A DNA stretch of 64,000 bases from Catellatospora citrea (GCF_003610235.1 NZ_RAPR01000001.1:8556001-8620000); one strand, 5' to 3'. Positions 35,825 through 45,467 are shown, counted from the stretch's first letter. Numbers and translations: made by a program. The notes: generated from the letters alone by a model not told the origin.

Positions 35825-35950
35825 GTGATCACGAACCTCGACACCACAGAAGTCCTCCTCGTGCTGCCCGTCGCGGCCGTGACGGTCGCCGTCCTCGGCT
35901 ACTTCGCCGGCCGGGCCTTCCGGCAGCGACGCTCGCGGGTGGACCGCTGA
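35825..35950 (+). CDS. Small single-pass membrane protein (41 aa)
   Basis: GTG at 35825; 41 residues with one hydrophobic helix (VLLVLPVAAVTVAVLGYF) and a basic tail (RAFRQRRSR), so positive-inside topology predicts the C-terminus in the cytoplasm. Third-position GC is high. Ribosome site weak. Function unknown. Confidence 0.45.
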   Translation: MITNLDTTEVLLVLPVAAVTVAVLGYFAGRAFRQRRSRVDR

Positions 35951-35974
35951 TCGAACGGCGAGCTTGGTCGCCCG

Positions 35975-36379
35975 TCACGACCTCTTTGCCGACGGCAGCT
36001 CTGCCGCGTGCGACGAGTCCGTGGCGGGCGACGGCGTCACCGGCTCATCCGCACCGGCGGCCGTCTCGCCGGCCAGCAGCTTCAGCAGGCCGGTGACCGC
36101 CAGCACCCGGCGCACGATGCCGGTGGCCCCGACGACGTGGAAGGCGACACCCGAACCGAGCGCCCGCTCGCGGGCGGTGATCAGGACGTGCAGCCCGGTC
36201 GAATCCATGAACGAGACCTGGGCGAGGTCGACGACGACTCTCGTGACGCCCGCCGTGCGGATCGCCGAGCACAGGGTGTCCAGCAGCTCGTCCCGGACGG
36301 TCAGATCGATTTCGCCGGAGAGGGCCACGACCGCCTCGCGCGGGTCGCCGCCGGGCACGTCGACGTCTGCGACCTCCAC
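35975..36379 (-). CDS. STAS-domain anti-sigma factor antagonist
   Basis: About 134 residues. SpoIIAA/RsbV-type STAS core: VVALSGEIDLTVRDEL, VVVDLAQVSFMDSTGLHVLI, where the Ser of MDSTG is the phospho-acceptor. The C-terminal 25 residues are an extra Ala/Pro/Glu-rich tail. The GTG start overlaps the stop of the upstream HTH gene, so the two are co-translated. Confidence 0.88.
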   Translation of the reverse strand: MEVADVDVPGGDPREAVVALSGEIDLTVRDELLDTLCSAIRTAGVTRVVVDLAQVSFMDSTGLHVLITARERALGSGVAFHVVGATGIVRRVLAVTGLLKLLAGETAAGADEPVTPSPATDSSHAAELPSAKRS

Positions 36380-36380
36380 G

Positions 36381-36704
36381 TCAACTGTCCTCTCCTTCAG
36401 AGGGCACGGGCTCCAGGCCGGTCGCCGCCGAGACCTTGTCGACATCCTGCTGCCCGTAGGCGGTGCGCACGCCGGACACCGACATCCCCGCCGCCGACGC
36501 CAGCTCACCCAGCGTGTACGGGTGCGGATAGACGAACTGGCGACCGTAGGCCAGCAGCAGCCGGATCTCCTCCTCGGCCCGCATCCGCCGGGCGTGCGCG
36601 TCGGCCAGCGCCGCCAGCACCGCATCGCTGCTGGACACCGCCGACGGGTTCGGCACAGCCGCCAACACGGTCCTCACATCGGCGGCCACTCTGCGCGTAC
36701 TCAC
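36381..36704 (-). CDS. Small helix-turn-helix protein
   Basis: 107 residues from GTG. The C-terminal half YTLGELASAAGMSVSGVRTAYG reads as a helix-turn-helix resembling resolvase or sigma-4 type motifs. The N-terminal part is Ala-rich and helical. Coupled to the STAS gene, so probably part of the same stress-response switch. Confidence 0.75.
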   Translation of the reverse strand: MSTRRVAADVRTVLAAVPNPSAVSSSDAVLAALADAHARRMRAEEEIRLLLAYGRQFVYPHPYTLGELASAAGMSVSGVRTAYGQQDVDKVSAATGLEPVPSEGEDS

Positions 36705-36969
36705 GCGACGAGATTCGCACAGACGTGCGGTGAACGCAAGATAAGATGATCAACACAGGGGGCAGCGCAGTTCGCCATACCGGTTGGAGAGCGACAGCCT
36801 GTGCGCTGGATCAGCTCGGTGCGGTGAGGTGACGCGCGAGGTGGTCGACCACGTCACCGGCGTCGGACGGCGGGCAGGGGCGATCTTCCGTAGCCGGGGC
36901 GGAGCGCATAAGCTAGCAGGCCGGTCGGAAATATAGGAATGCGCCGGCCAGTGAGCGAGGAGAGTGCGG

Positions 36970-38043
36970 ATGACGCAGTTCCACTGGTTCCTGCCCACGT
37001 CGGGAGACGGCGCCGAGGTCGGCTCGGCCACGGTGGCGGCCGGTGCGGCCAAGCATGCCCGCACGGCGTCGATCGGCTACCTCGCCGACGTCGCGCGCGC
37101 CGCCGAGCAGTCCGGCTTCACCGCCGCGCTGACCCCGGTCGGCGCGGCCTGCCCGGACCCGTGGATCGTGTGCGCCGCTGTGGCCCAGCACACCGAGCGG
37201 CTCAAGCTGCTGGTCGCGTTCCGGACCGGGTTCGCGCTGCCCACGCTGGTCGCGCAGCAGGCCGAGGCGTTCCAGGCGATGTCCGGCGGGCGGCTGGCCC
37301 TCAACGCCGTCACCGGCGGCGACGGCGCCGAGCAGCGGGCGTACGGCGACTTCCTCGACCACGGCGAGCGCTACCGCCGCACCGCGGAGTGCCTGGAGGT
37401 CATCCGGCGCTGCTGGGCGGGGGAGCGCTTCGACTACCAGGGCGAGCACTACCGCGTCGAGGCCGGCGGCTTCGGCCGGGCACTCGACCCGGCCCCGCCG
37501 ATCTACTTCGGCGGCGCGTCGGCGGCCGCCGAGCAGGTCGCCGCGCAGCTGTCCGACGTGTACCTGATGTGGGGCGAGCCGCCGGCCGCGATCGGCGAGC
37601 GGGCCGCCCGGATGCGCGCCCTGGCCGCCGAGCACGGCCGTGCCCTGCGGCTGGGCCTGCGCATTCATGTGATCGCCCGGCCCACCGCCGAGCAGGCCTG
37701 GGCCGAGGCCGACCGGCTCCTGGCGGGCATGGACCCCGATCGCATCGCCGCCGCGCAGCAGCGCTTCGCCCGGATGGAGTCGGTCGGCCAGGCCCGGATG
37801 GCGGCCCTGCACGGCGGCCGGGCCGACAGCCTGGTCATCGCACCGAACCTGTGGGCCGGCGTGGGCCTGGTCCGCGAAGGCGCGGGCACGGCACTGGTCG
37901 GCAGCTACGCCGAGGTCGCCGAGCGGATCAGCGAGTACGCTGCGCTCGGCGTCGACGAGTTCATCCTGTCCGCCTGGCCCCATCTGGAGGAGGCCCGCCG
38001 GGTCGGCGAGCACGTGCTGCCCCTGGTGCGCACCTCGGCGTGA
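36970..38043 (+). CDS. FMNH2-dependent monooxygenase, SsuD-like (LLM class)
   Basis: 357 residues; ATG 36970 preceded by GAGGAG (GTG 36964 possible). Luciferase-like barrel: TQFHWFLPTSGDG, LKLLVAFRTGFALPTL, GGRLALNAVTGGD, YFGGASAAAEQVAA, VGSYAEVAERISEYAALGVDEFILSAWPHLEEA. Closest in motif to alkanesulfonate monooxygenase, which releases sulfite from alkanesulfonates. A taurine/sulfonate-type transporter is encoded 5 kb away. Confidence 0.9.
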   Translation: MTQFHWFLPTSGDGAEVGSATVAAGAAKHARTASIGYLADVARAAEQSGFTAALTPVGAACPDPWIVCAAVAQHTERLKLLVAFRTGFALPTLVAQQAEAFQAMSGGRLALNAVTGGDGAEQRAYGDFLDHGERYRRTAECLEVIRRCWAGERFDYQGEHYRVEAGGFGRALDPAPPIYFGGASAAAEQVAAQLSDVYLMWGEPPAAIGERAARMRALAAEHGRALRLGLRIHVIARPTAEQAWAEADRLLAGMDPDRIAAAQQRFARMESVGQARMAALHGGRADSLVIAPNLWAGVGLVREGAGTALVGSYAEVAERISEYAALGVDEFILSAWPHLEEARRVGEHVLPLVRTSA

Positions 38044-38053
38044 CAGTCAAGGA

Positions 38054-38081
38054 CGCGGTGCGGGACCGGTCCCGCACCGCG
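38054..38081. terminator. Self-complementary 28-bp terminator between convergent genes
   Basis: Two 14-base arms pair perfectly with no spacer, between the monooxygenase stop and the hydrolase stop. Confidence 0.7.
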
Positions 38082-38088
38082 CCGGACG

Positions 38089-38967
38089 CTATCGGTCGAG
38101 CAGCTCGCGCAGCGCGCCGACCACCTCGGCCGGTGCCTCCTCGGCCATGAAGTGCCCCGCCGACGTGATGTGGTGGCGCAGGTCCGGGGCCCACGCGCGC
38201 CACACCGCCGCCGCGTCGTAGCCCAGCGCGGCACCCCAGTCCTGCTGGATGACCGTGACCGGCATGGCCAGCCGCCGGCCGGCGGCCCGGTCGACCCGGT
38301 CGTGCTCGACGTCGATGCCCGCCGAGGCGCGGTAGTCGGCCACGATCGAGGGCACCGCCTCCCGCGACGCCCGCAGGTACTCCGCACGGACCTGCGGCGG
38401 GATGGCCTGCGGGTCGCGGGTCCAGACGTCCAGGAAATGCCCGAAGAACGCGTCCGCGCTCGCGCCGATCAGCTGTTCGGGCAGGCCGGGCGGCTGGGCC
38501 ATCAGGTACAGGTGGAACGCCACGGCCGCCTGCGCGCCGTGCAGGACGTCCCACATGTCCAGGGTCGGCAGGACGTCCAGCGCGGCGAGCCGGGTGACCG
38601 CCTGCGGATGGTCGAGCCCCGCGCGCACCGCCACGAGCGCGCCGCGGTCGTGCCCGGCCAGCGCGAACCGCTCATGGCCGAGCGCCCGCGCCAGCGCCAC
38701 CACGTCGGCGGCCATGGTCCGCTTGGCGTAGGTGTGTGCGCCGCGCTCGGCGGGTTTGTCGCTGGCCCCGTACCCGCGCAGGTCGGGGCAGATCACCGTG
38801 TGATCGGCGGCCAGGTCCGCGGCGACGTGCCGCCACATCAGGTGGGTCTGCGGGAAGCCGTGCAGCAGCACGACCGGGCTGCCGGAACCGGCCACCGCCA
38901 CGTTCAGCGCCACGTCGTCGTCAACCGTGACGCGCTGATAATCGAAACCGGGCATGGCGTACGCCAT
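38089..38967 (-). CDS. Alpha/beta hydrolase, haloacetate/fluoroacetate dehalogenase-like
   Basis: 292 residues; ATG 38967 with GAGGAG upstream. Alpha/beta-hydrolase markers: VLLHGFPQTHLMW (oxyanion), DLRGYGASDKP, nucleophile Asp in AGHDRGA, catalytic His in SAGHFMAEE. GHDRGA plus the DVLPTLDMW segment fit fluoroacetate dehalogenases, but related epoxide hydrolases share them. Diverges from a SARP regulator. Confidence 0.88.
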   Translation of the reverse strand: MAYAMPGFDYQRVTVDDDVALNVAVAGSGSPVVLLHGFPQTHLMWRHVAADLAADHTVICPDLRGYGASDKPAERGAHTYAKRTMAADVVALARALGHERFALAGHDRGALVAVRAGLDHPQAVTRLAALDVLPTLDMWDVLHGAQAAVAFHLYLMAQPPGLPEQLIGASADAFFGHFLDVWTRDPQAIPPQVRAEYLRASREAVPSIVADYRASAGIDVEHDRVDRAAGRRLAMPVTVIQQDWGAALGYDAAAVWRAWAPDLRHHITSAGHFMAEEAPAEVVGALRELLDR

Positions 38968-39046
38968 CGCTTGCTCCTCGTGATCGTCGGTTTGCCCAGC
39001 GTGCCGGGCACCGATGAGCGCTGGATGAGTGCGGTATGTTCGACCC

Positions 39047-40987
39047 GTGGTCGGCATCGGGGTCCTCGGCCCCGTCGTCGTCCGGGACGGCGCCGGCGAG
39101 CCCGTCGACGTGAAAGGCCCCCGGCACCGGGCCGTGCTGGCCCGCTTGGTCATCGCCCGCGGCCGGGTCGTGCCCGTCGCCCGCCTGGTCGACGACCTCT
39201 GGGACGACCCCGCCCCGGGTGCCGTCGCCGCGGTGCGCACCTTCGTCGCCGCGCTGCGCCGGGCGCTCGAACCCGACCGCCCACCCCGCCGACCCGCCCG
39301 GCTGCTGGTCACCGAAGGCCCCGGATACGCCCTGCGCGTCGCACCGGACGCGGTCGACGCCTGGCGGTTCGAACAGGCCCTGACCGCCGCCGCCACCGAA
39401 GCGCCGCCGCAGGCCGCCGCCCGGCTCGACACGGCCCTCGCCTGGTGGCGCGGACCGGCCTACGCCGACTTCGAGGACGCGGCCTGGGCCCGCGCGGAAC
39501 GTTCCCGGCTGCAGGAACTGCGCCTGACCGCGATCGAACGCCGCGCCGAGGCGCTGATCGCCGTGGGCCGCTCCGCCGATGCCGTGCCGGACCTCGACGT
39601 CCACGCCAGCGAACACCCCTGGCGCGAGGACGCCTGGCGGCTGCTCGCCCTCGCCCTTTACCGCACCGGCCGGCAGGGCGACGCCCTGGCCGTGCTCCGC
39701 CGGGCGCGCAGCCTGCTCTCCGAACAGCTCGGCCTCGACCCCGGGCTGCGGCTGCGGCAGCTGGAGACCGACATCCTGCGCCAGCAGGAAGCGCCCGGGG
39801 CCGATCCCGCCGCGCAGCTCTGGGCCGACGCGACCGCCGCCTACGACCGCGCGCTCGCCCCCGGGGCCCGCACCCGCCTCGAATCGACGGTCGGCGTGCT
39901 GCGCGGCCTCGCCGTCGCCGGTGGCGTCGCCGCGGCTCGCGACCAGCGCCTGGCCGCCATCACCGCCGCCGAGCAGCTCGGCGACCCGGAACTCACCGCG
40001 CGTGTCATCGGCGGCTACGACGTGCCCGCCATCTGGACCCGCTCCGACGACCCGGAACAGTCCGCGCAGGTCGTGGCCGCAGCCGAACGCGCACTGGTCG
40101 CACTCACCCCCGAGACCGGCGACGCCGCACGAGCGCGCCTGCTCGCCACCGTCGCGCTCGAATCCCGGGGCACGTCCGAGCCACGCGGGCCGCAGGCCGC
40201 CCAGCAGGCCGAGCACCTCGCCCGCCGACTCGGCGACCCGGCCCTGCTCGCGTTCGCCCTCAACGGCGTCTACATGCAGACATTCCAGCACACCGGCCTG
40301 GCCCCGCGCCGCGACGCCATCGGGGCCGAACTGGTCACCCTGTCCGCCCGGCACGGCCTGGCCACCTTCGAGATCCTCGGCCAGTTCATCCGGATGCAGG
40401 CCCGCGGCGCCCTGGCCGACTTCGCCGGCGCGGACCGCCACGCCGCAGCCGCCGAGCAGCTCGCCGACCGGCACGAGCGGCCGCTGGCCGGAGTGTTCAC
40501 CGAGTGGTACCGGGCGATGCGCCTGGCGGCGGGAGACTCGCCACTCCAGACGGCAGCGGACGCCTACGGCCGGGCGGCGGACCGGCTGCACGGCGCGGGC
40601 ATGCCCGGCGTCGAACGCGGCCTGCTGCCACTGGCGCTGCTGTGCCTGCGGATCTCCCGGGACGAGCCGTGGGAGCCGGCGGGCGACGTCGACTGGGGGC
40701 CGTACGCACCCTGGGCGTTGCCGCTGGTGCTGTTGCCGCGCGACCGCGGGGCCGCCGTCCGGGCACTGCGGCGCACCCCGCACCCCCCGCACGACCTGCT
40801 GTCGGAGGCCCTGTGGTGCCTGACCGCCCAGGCCGCGGTGGCCCTGGGCGACCGGGAGTCGGCGGCCCGGGCCCACGCCGCGCTGCTGCCCGCGGCGGGC
40901 GAGCTGGCCGGAGCCGGCTCGGGCATGCTCACCGTCGGACCCGTGGCACGCCACCTCGCCGACCTGAGCGCCCTCCTCGGCCGCTGA
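39047..40987 (+). CDS. SARP/AfsR-type transcriptional activator with TPR-like C-terminus
   Basis: About 646 residues. OmpR-like winged helix at the N-terminus (GIGVLGPVVV, KGPRHRAVLARLV, VPVARLVDDLW), bacterial transcriptional activation domain (about 90-240, ending QLGLDPGLRLRQLETDIL), then long helical repeats without a visible Walker A, so no NB-ARC ATPase. GTG at 39047 would be leaderless after TATGTT (39035-39040); GTG at 39029 is the alternative. May control the divergent hydrolase. Confidence 0.88.
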   Translation: MVGIGVLGPVVVRDGAGEPVDVKGPRHRAVLARLVIARGRVVPVARLVDDLWDDPAPGAVAAVRTFVAALRRALEPDRPPRRPARLLVTEGPGYALRVAPDAVDAWRFEQALTAAATEAPPQAAARLDTALAWWRGPAYADFEDAAWARAERSRLQELRLTAIERRAEALIAVGRSADAVPDLDVHASEHPWREDAWRLLALALYRTGRQGDALAVLRRARSLLSEQLGLDPGLRLRQLETDILRQQEAPGADPAAQLWADATAAYDRALAPGARTRLESTVGVLRGLAVAGGVAAARDQRLAAITAAEQLGDPELTARVIGGYDVPAIWTRSDDPEQSAQVVAAAERALVALTPETGDAARARLLATVALESRGTSEPRGPQAAQQAEHLARRLGDPALLAFALNGVYMQTFQHTGLAPRRDAIGAELVTLSARHGLATFEILGQFIRMQARGALADFAGADRHAAAAEQLADRHERPLAGVFTEWYRAMRLAAGDSPLQTAADAYGRAADRLHGAGMPGVERGLLPLALLCLRISRDEPWEPAGDVDWGPYAPWALPLVLLPRDRGAAVRALRRTPHPPHDLLSEALWCLTAQAAVALGDRESAARAHAALLPAAGELAGAGSGMLTVGPVARHLADLSALLGR

Positions 40988-41097
40988 CCGCCCGTCCCGC
41001 CTGCGACAGGGTCACGCCCCGCGCGCTACCGTGGGCCCTTCGAGGCCCTTGATCGCGGAACCCGGCCGGTGTCTCGCGAGGAAGCCCAGGTGGCGGT

Positions 41098-42183
41098 ATG
41101 CGCAACGTGGTGGTCGTCGGCGGCGGCGTGATGGGATCGGCGGCCGCCCGGACCCTGTCCCGGCACGCCCAGGTCACCCTGCTCGAGCAGTTCGAGCCGG
41201 GCCATGACCGCGGCAGCTCCCACGGCAGCTCGCGGATCTTCCGGCTGGCCTATCCGGACCCGTTCTACGTCGACCTGGCGGCGCAGGCCCTGCCACTGTG
41301 GCGGGAACTGGAACAGGAGTCCGGTCAGGAGCTCCTGGATCTGGTCGGCGCGGTCGACCACGGGCCGCGGGAGCGGGTGGAGCCGATCGAGGCGGCGCTG
41401 CGCGCGGCCGGGCGGCCCTGCGAGGTCCTGCACCCGCCGGCGGCCGCCGAACGGTGGCCAGGGCTGCGCTTCGACGAGCACGTGCTGTTCCACCCGGAGG
41501 CGGGCCGGGTGCACGCCGACCGGGCCACCGCGGCGTTCCAGCAGGTGGCCGCGAAGTCCGGGGTGGACGTCCGGCACGGAGTGCGGGTGGCGTCGGTGAC
41601 GCCGGCACGGCACGACCGGGTCGAGGTCGTCACGGACACGGGGGAGGTGTTCGTCGCCGACGCCGTCGTGCTGGCCGTGGGCGGCTGGGCGGCGGACCTG
41701 GTCGCCCGCACGGTGCCCGGCCTGCCCACCCTGCGGGTCACGCAGGAGCAGCCGGTGCACTTCCCGGCGGCCGATCCGCTGTCGTGGCCCAGTTTCCTGC
41801 ACTACCAGGGCGCGACCGGGTCCGAGCCGGGCGCCTACGGCCTGGGCAGCGTCGACGGCGTGAAGATGGGCTTCCACGGCGTCGGCCCGCAGGTCGACCC
41901 CGACCACCGCGACCGGACCGTGGACCAGGCCGCGCTGGCACAGGTCGTGGCGTACGCCGAGGAGTGGGTGCCCGGGGTGGACACCACCAGGGCGGTCGCG
42001 TCGACGTGTCTCTACACGCTCACGCCCGACCACGACTTCGTGCTCGACCGCCACGGGGCGATCACCGTGCTGGCCGGGTTCTCCGGGCACGGGTTCAAGT
42101 TCGCGCCGCTGATCGGCGGGCTCGCCGCGGACCTGGTGGCGGGGCGGCGTGTGCCGCAGCGGTTCGCGCTGGGCGCCAGATGA
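41098..42183 (+). CDS. FAD-dependent oxidase, sarcosine/N-methyltryptophan oxidase-like
   Basis: 361 residues. N-terminal VVVGGGVMGSAAA dinucleotide fold, SHGSSRIFRLAYPDP typical of monomeric sarcosine oxidases, and a Cys in STCLYTLTPDHDF aligned with the covalent flavin attachment site. GFSGHGFKFAPLIGG closes the FAD site. Oxidises a secondary amine or amino acid, producing H2O2. Overlaps the next gene by 4 bases (ATGA). Confidence 0.92.
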   Translation: MRNVVVVGGGVMGSAAARTLSRHAQVTLLEQFEPGHDRGSSHGSSRIFRLAYPDPFYVDLAAQALPLWRELEQESGQELLDLVGAVDHGPRERVEPIEAALRAAGRPCEVLHPPAAAERWPGLRFDEHVLFHPEAGRVHADRATAAFQQVAAKSGVDVRHGVRVASVTPARHDRVEVVTDTGEVFVADAVVLAVGGWAADLVARTVPGLPTLRVTQEQPVHFPAADPLSWPSFLHYQGATGSEPGAYGLGSVDGVKMGFHGVGPQVDPDHRDRTVDQAALAQVVAYAEEWVPGVDTTRAVASTCLYTLTPDHDFVLDRHGAITVLAGFSGHGFKFAPLIGGLAADLVAGRRVPQRFALGAR

Positions 42184-42806
42184 TCAGCGGGGAGGCGCGG
42201 GCGTCCAGGTGGTTCGTGGAGCAGTACCTCGACGACGACCTCCCCGGCGGCGACGAGGAGCCGGGCGTGCTCACCGACACGGAGGCGCGGTTCGTCGCCG
42301 CGCTGCGACAGCACGCCGCGACCTGGACGGTCCCGTCGGCGACCACCTTCGTGTGCCGCGTCGACGACGGGCAACTCGCCGCGGTCGTCCGGATCGCCGG
42401 CAGCGCCTGGGGCGCGCACCTCTCCGGCGGTTCGATGTACTGCGGCATGCTGCACAACCAGCTCCACTACCCGTTGCCGGAACGCTTCGGCAGGTACCTG
42501 ACCGCCACCGGGCACCCTGCCGACCTCGCCCGCGACACCGCCCGATGGCTGGAGGCGCTGCTGCGCCGACCGGTCGTCGAACACCACTGGGTGAACCGCG
42601 AACGTGTCTACCGGCAGCGGTGCCTTTTCGCCGACACCGGTCAGCTGCTGTGGTCCGGTTACGACCACTCGCTGGCGCCACTGTCCCTGCTGTTCCGCAG
42701 GCGCCGCGACCCGGACTCGCCCGACCGGGTGGTGGCCGTGCGCAACTGGCCGCGCGCCGCGGAACATTCAGCTTCCGGGGGTGCGCACCGCCTGCAGGAT
42801 CCGTGA
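42180..42806 (+). CDS. Hypothetical protein coupled to the sarcosine-oxidase-like gene
   Basis: 208 residues, start overlapping the previous stop. Contains a conserved-looking SGGSMYCGMLHNQLHYPLPERF segment and VEHHWVNRERVYRQRCLF. No family recognised. Its 3' end overlaps the convergent ABC ATPase gene by 39 bases. Confidence 0.75.
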   Translation: MISGEARASRWFVEQYLDDDLPGGDEEPGVLTDTEARFVAALRQHAATWTVPSATTFVCRVDDGQLAAVVRIAGSAWGAHLSGGSMYCGMLHNQLHYPLPERFGRYLTATGHPADLARDTARWLEALLRRPVVEHHWVNRERVYRQRCLFADTGQLLWSGYDHSLAPLSLLFRRRRDPDSPDRVVAVRNWPRAAEHSASGGAHRLQDP

Positions 42807-43568
42807 GCGCAGGGCGGCGAACTCCGGCACGTCGCGGGCTTGGCCGACTCGTGGCAGTGCTGACTGCTCGTCCAGCACGACCGTGCCGGGCCGCGGGCTG
42901 AGCACGATGATCCGGCTGCCGAGCAGCGCCGCCTCATCGACGCTGTGGGTCACCAGCACCAGCGTCTTGCCGGTGCGCAGCCAGATGGCGCGCAGCTCCT
43001 CCTGCAGCCGCTCGCGCGTGAGCGCGTCCAGGGCCGCGAACGGTTCGTCGAGCAGCAGGATCGCGGGGTCGGGGGCCAGGGCACGGGCGATCGCTGCGCG
43101 CTGCTGCATGCCGCCGGACAGCTCGTACGGCCGCAGCGCGCCGACGTCGCCGAGACCGACCAGGTCGAGCAGTTGCTCGACGCGTTCGCTCCGGGCGCGG
43201 CGGGGCACGCCGGCTTCGCGCAGGCCGTAGGCGACGTTGCCGTGCACGGACAGCCACGGGAACAGCCTTGGCTGCTGGAACACCACGCCACGGTCGGGGC
43301 CGGGGCGGGTGACCGGTATGCCGCCGACCCTGATCTCGCCGTGTGACGGGCGCAGGAAACCGGCGATCATCCGGAGCAGGGTGCTCTTGCCGCAGCCCGA
43401 CGGGCCGACCACAGCGAGCGACTCACCGGCCGCCAGCCGCAGGTCGATCCCGTCGAGGGCGAGGATGCGCCGGCCGCCGGAGCGGTACTCGTGCCGCACC
43501 CCCGTCAGCGCCACCGCGGTGGCGGTGGCGCTGACGGGCACGGCTGCCAGGTCAGGCTTTGCCGGCAT
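42768..43568 (-). CDS. Sulfonate/taurine-type ABC transporter ATPase
   Basis: 266 residues. Walker A GPSGCGKST, Q-loop VFQQPRLFPW, signature LSGGMQQR, Walker B ILLLDEPF, H-loop VTHSVDEA. Subfamily pattern (FPWLSVHGNVAYGL) is that of SsuB/TauB. Its start overlaps the receptor gene by 17 bases. Powers import with the permease at 44630 and receptor at 43552. Confidence 0.94.
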   Translation of the reverse strand: MPAKPDLAAVPVSATATAVALTGVRHEYRSGGRRILALDGIDLRLAAGESLAVVGPSGCGKSTLLRMIAGFLRPSHGEIRVGGIPVTRPGPDRGVVFQQPRLFPWLSVHGNVAYGLREAGVPRRARSERVEQLLDLVGLGDVGALRPYELSGGMQQRAAIARALAPDPAILLLDEPFAALDALTRERLQEELRAIWLRTGKTLVLVTHSVDEAALLGSRIIVLSPRPGTVVLDEQSALPRVGQARDVPEFAALRSRILQAVRTPGS

Positions 43569-44601
43569 CGGCGAGCGCCTGCACGGCCAGGCCCTTGCGG
43601 TAGGCGTCGAGGCCCGGCGCGGCGGGCAGTTTGCCCTGCGCGACGAGGAACTCGGCGGCGTCGTGCAGGTTCTCGGCCAGCTTGCCGGGTGCGGCGGGGG
43701 TGCCGAGGTAGTCGGCGCCGGCCTGCTCTGCGGCGTCGAGCAGGACCAGTTCGGACAGCTGCGCTCCGGCCTCGTCGGCGTCGAGGTTGAGCTGGCGGCT
43801 GATGGCCTGCGCGGCGGCGGTCTTGTCGCTGCGGACCAGCTTGACGGCGCGGTCCTGCTGCTGGATCCACGTCTTGACGACCTGCGGGTGCTGCTGCAGG
43901 AACGCGGTGCGCACGACGGCCAGGTCGGCGGTCAGTTTGCCCTTGCCGGCCAGCTCACGGCTGGTGATCAGCACCTTGCCGGTCTTGCGCAGCTCGGCCA
44001 GGACCGGGGTCCACACGTACGCGCCGTCGATGTCGCCGCGCTGCCAGGCCGCCTGGATCTCCGGCGGCTCCAGGTCGATGATCTTCACGCTGGATTCGGG
44101 CACGCCCGCCCCGGCCAGGGCGGCCAGCAGGCTGTAGTGCGAGGTGGACGAGAACGGCGTGGCGACCTTCTTCCCGGCCAGCCCGGCCAGGTCGGTGATG
44201 TTCGGCTTGACGACCAGCGACTCGTTGTCGCCGATCACATCGAAGATCCACGGCACGGCGTACGGGATGTTCAGCGGCGCGGCCAGGCCGCGGGCGACCG
44301 GGCTGCTGCCGGCCAGGCCGATGTCGAGGCTGCCGGCCAGGATCGCGGTGTTCACGTCGCCGCCGGAGTCGAACTTGCTCCACACCACGGTCGTGCCGGG
44401 CAGGGCGGCCTCCAGCCAGCCGAGGTCCTTGACGATCAGGTCGCCGTTGGGGATGAGCTGGTAGCCGATGCGCAGCTGCGCCGGCGCGCCGCCGGTGCCG
44501 GGGGAGGGGTCGGGGTCGCCGGTGCAGGCCGCCAGCGCCGGCGCCGCGGCCAGTCCGAGCGCGCCGAGCAGCAGGCGGCGGCGGTCCACAAGGTGTGTCA
44601 C
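43552..44601 (-). CDS. Sulfonate/taurine-type ABC transporter receptor (lipoprotein)
   Basis: 349 residues. Twin-arginine-like DRRRLLLGALG then lipobox LAAC. LRIGYQLIPNGDLIVKDLGWLE, SGGDVNTAILAGSLDIGLAGSSPVARG is the TauA/SsuA anion-binding pattern. Receptor for a sulfonate, most likely taurine-like; nitrate/thiamine-precursor receptors share the fold. Confidence 0.92.
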   Translation of the reverse strand: MTHLVDRRRLLLGALGLAAAPALAACTGDPDPSPGTGGAPAQLRIGYQLIPNGDLIVKDLGWLEAALPGTTVVWSKFDSGGDVNTAILAGSLDIGLAGSSPVARGLAAPLNIPYAVPWIFDVIGDNESLVVKPNITDLAGLAGKKVATPFSSTSHYSLLAALAGAGVPESSVKIIDLEPPEIQAAWQRGDIDGAYVWTPVLAELRKTGKVLITSRELAGKGKLTADLAVVRTAFLQQHPQVVKTWIQQQDRAVKLVRSDKTAAAQAISRQLNLDADEAGAQLSELVLLDAAEQAGADYLGTPAAPGKLAENLHDAAEFLVAQGKLPAAPGLDAYRKGLAVQALADAGKA

Positions 44602-44629
44602 GGGGTTCCTTTCGATCGTACGAGGGGAT

Positions 44630-45454
44630 CTAGACGCGTCCGCGCCACGGGGTGAGCCGGCGCTGGGCGAGCTGGAGCAGGCCGTCGAAGGCCAGGCCGG
44701 ACAGGCCGATGAGGATGATGCCGAGCACGACGACGTCGGTCTGGTTGTAGCGCTGGGCGTCGCGGATCATCCCGCCGATGCCGGGCACGCCGTTGATCGT
44801 CTCGGCGGCCACGACCGTGGTGTACGCGACGCCGACGGCCAGCCGTACGCCGGTGAGGATCTCGGGGGCGGCCGCAGGCAGCAGCACTCGCCACGGCAGC
44901 AGGGCTCGACCGGTGCCCAGCGAACGGGCGGCGTGGAGGTAGTCGGCGGGCACGCCGCGCACCGCGTCGGCGGTGGCCACGGCGACCGGAGGCAGCGCTG
45001 CCAGTAGGAGCAGCCACACCTTCGGCGACTCGTCGATGCCGAACCAGATGACCAGCAGGCTGAGGTAGGCCAGCGGCGGCAGCGTGCGCAGGAAGGTCAC
45101 GGCCGGGCCGAGCACGGCGTCCGCGGCGGGGAGCAGGCCGATCAGCAGGCCCAGCAGCAGTCCGCCGCTGATGCCGTAGGCGCAGCCCAGCGCCATCCGC
45201 CGCAGGCTGGCCCACAGGTGCTCGCCGAGGGTGTACCCGGCCCAGCCGGGCCGGGCGGCGTCGCTGAGGCCCGAGGTGTCGAGGAACCGGTGCCAGACCG
45301 ATTGCGGCGAGGGCACGAACACCGGCGGCCAGATCTCGGCCGCTGCCACCGCCCACCACACGATGACGAACACGACGACGGCGCCGGCCCGCAGCGCGGC
45401 GGTGCGCCCTCGGTGCGAGGTCGACGTGGCTGCGGCGGTGGTGGGAGCGGACAC
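44630..45454 (-). CDS. Sulfonate/taurine-type ABC transporter permease
   Basis: 274 residues, six helices. The EAA loop reads AARSLGTGRALLPWRVLLPAAAPEILTG and the FVPSPQSVWHRF N-terminal motif is typical of SsuC/TauC. First gene of the three-gene operon (permease, receptor, ATPase). Confidence 0.93.
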   Translation of the reverse strand: MSAPTTAAATSTSHRGRTAALRAGAVVVFVIVWWAVAAAEIWPPVFVPSPQSVWHRFLDTSGLSDAARPGWAGYTLGEHLWASLRRMALGCAYGISGGLLLGLLIGLLPAADAVLGPAVTFLRTLPPLAYLSLLVIWFGIDESPKVWLLLLAALPPVAVATADAVRGVPADYLHAARSLGTGRALLPWRVLLPAAAPEILTGVRLAVGVAYTTVVAAETINGVPGIGGMIRDAQRYNQTDVVVLGIILIGLSGLAFDGLLQLAQRRLTPWRGRV

Positions 45455-45467
45455 GCCACGAAGCCTG

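Noticed and set aside
38152..41052. A 966-codon open frame spanning the hydrolase and SARP genes
   Set aside because: Composition is Arg/Pro/Ala-rich with no domain, and it overlaps two recognised genes in other frames.
42768..42806. Convergent overlap of 39 bases between the hypothetical and ATPase genes as evidence that one is false
   Set aside because: Both frames have independent support (start overlap with an upstream gene; complete ABC ATPase). Short tail-to-tail overlaps also occur at 56901-56944.
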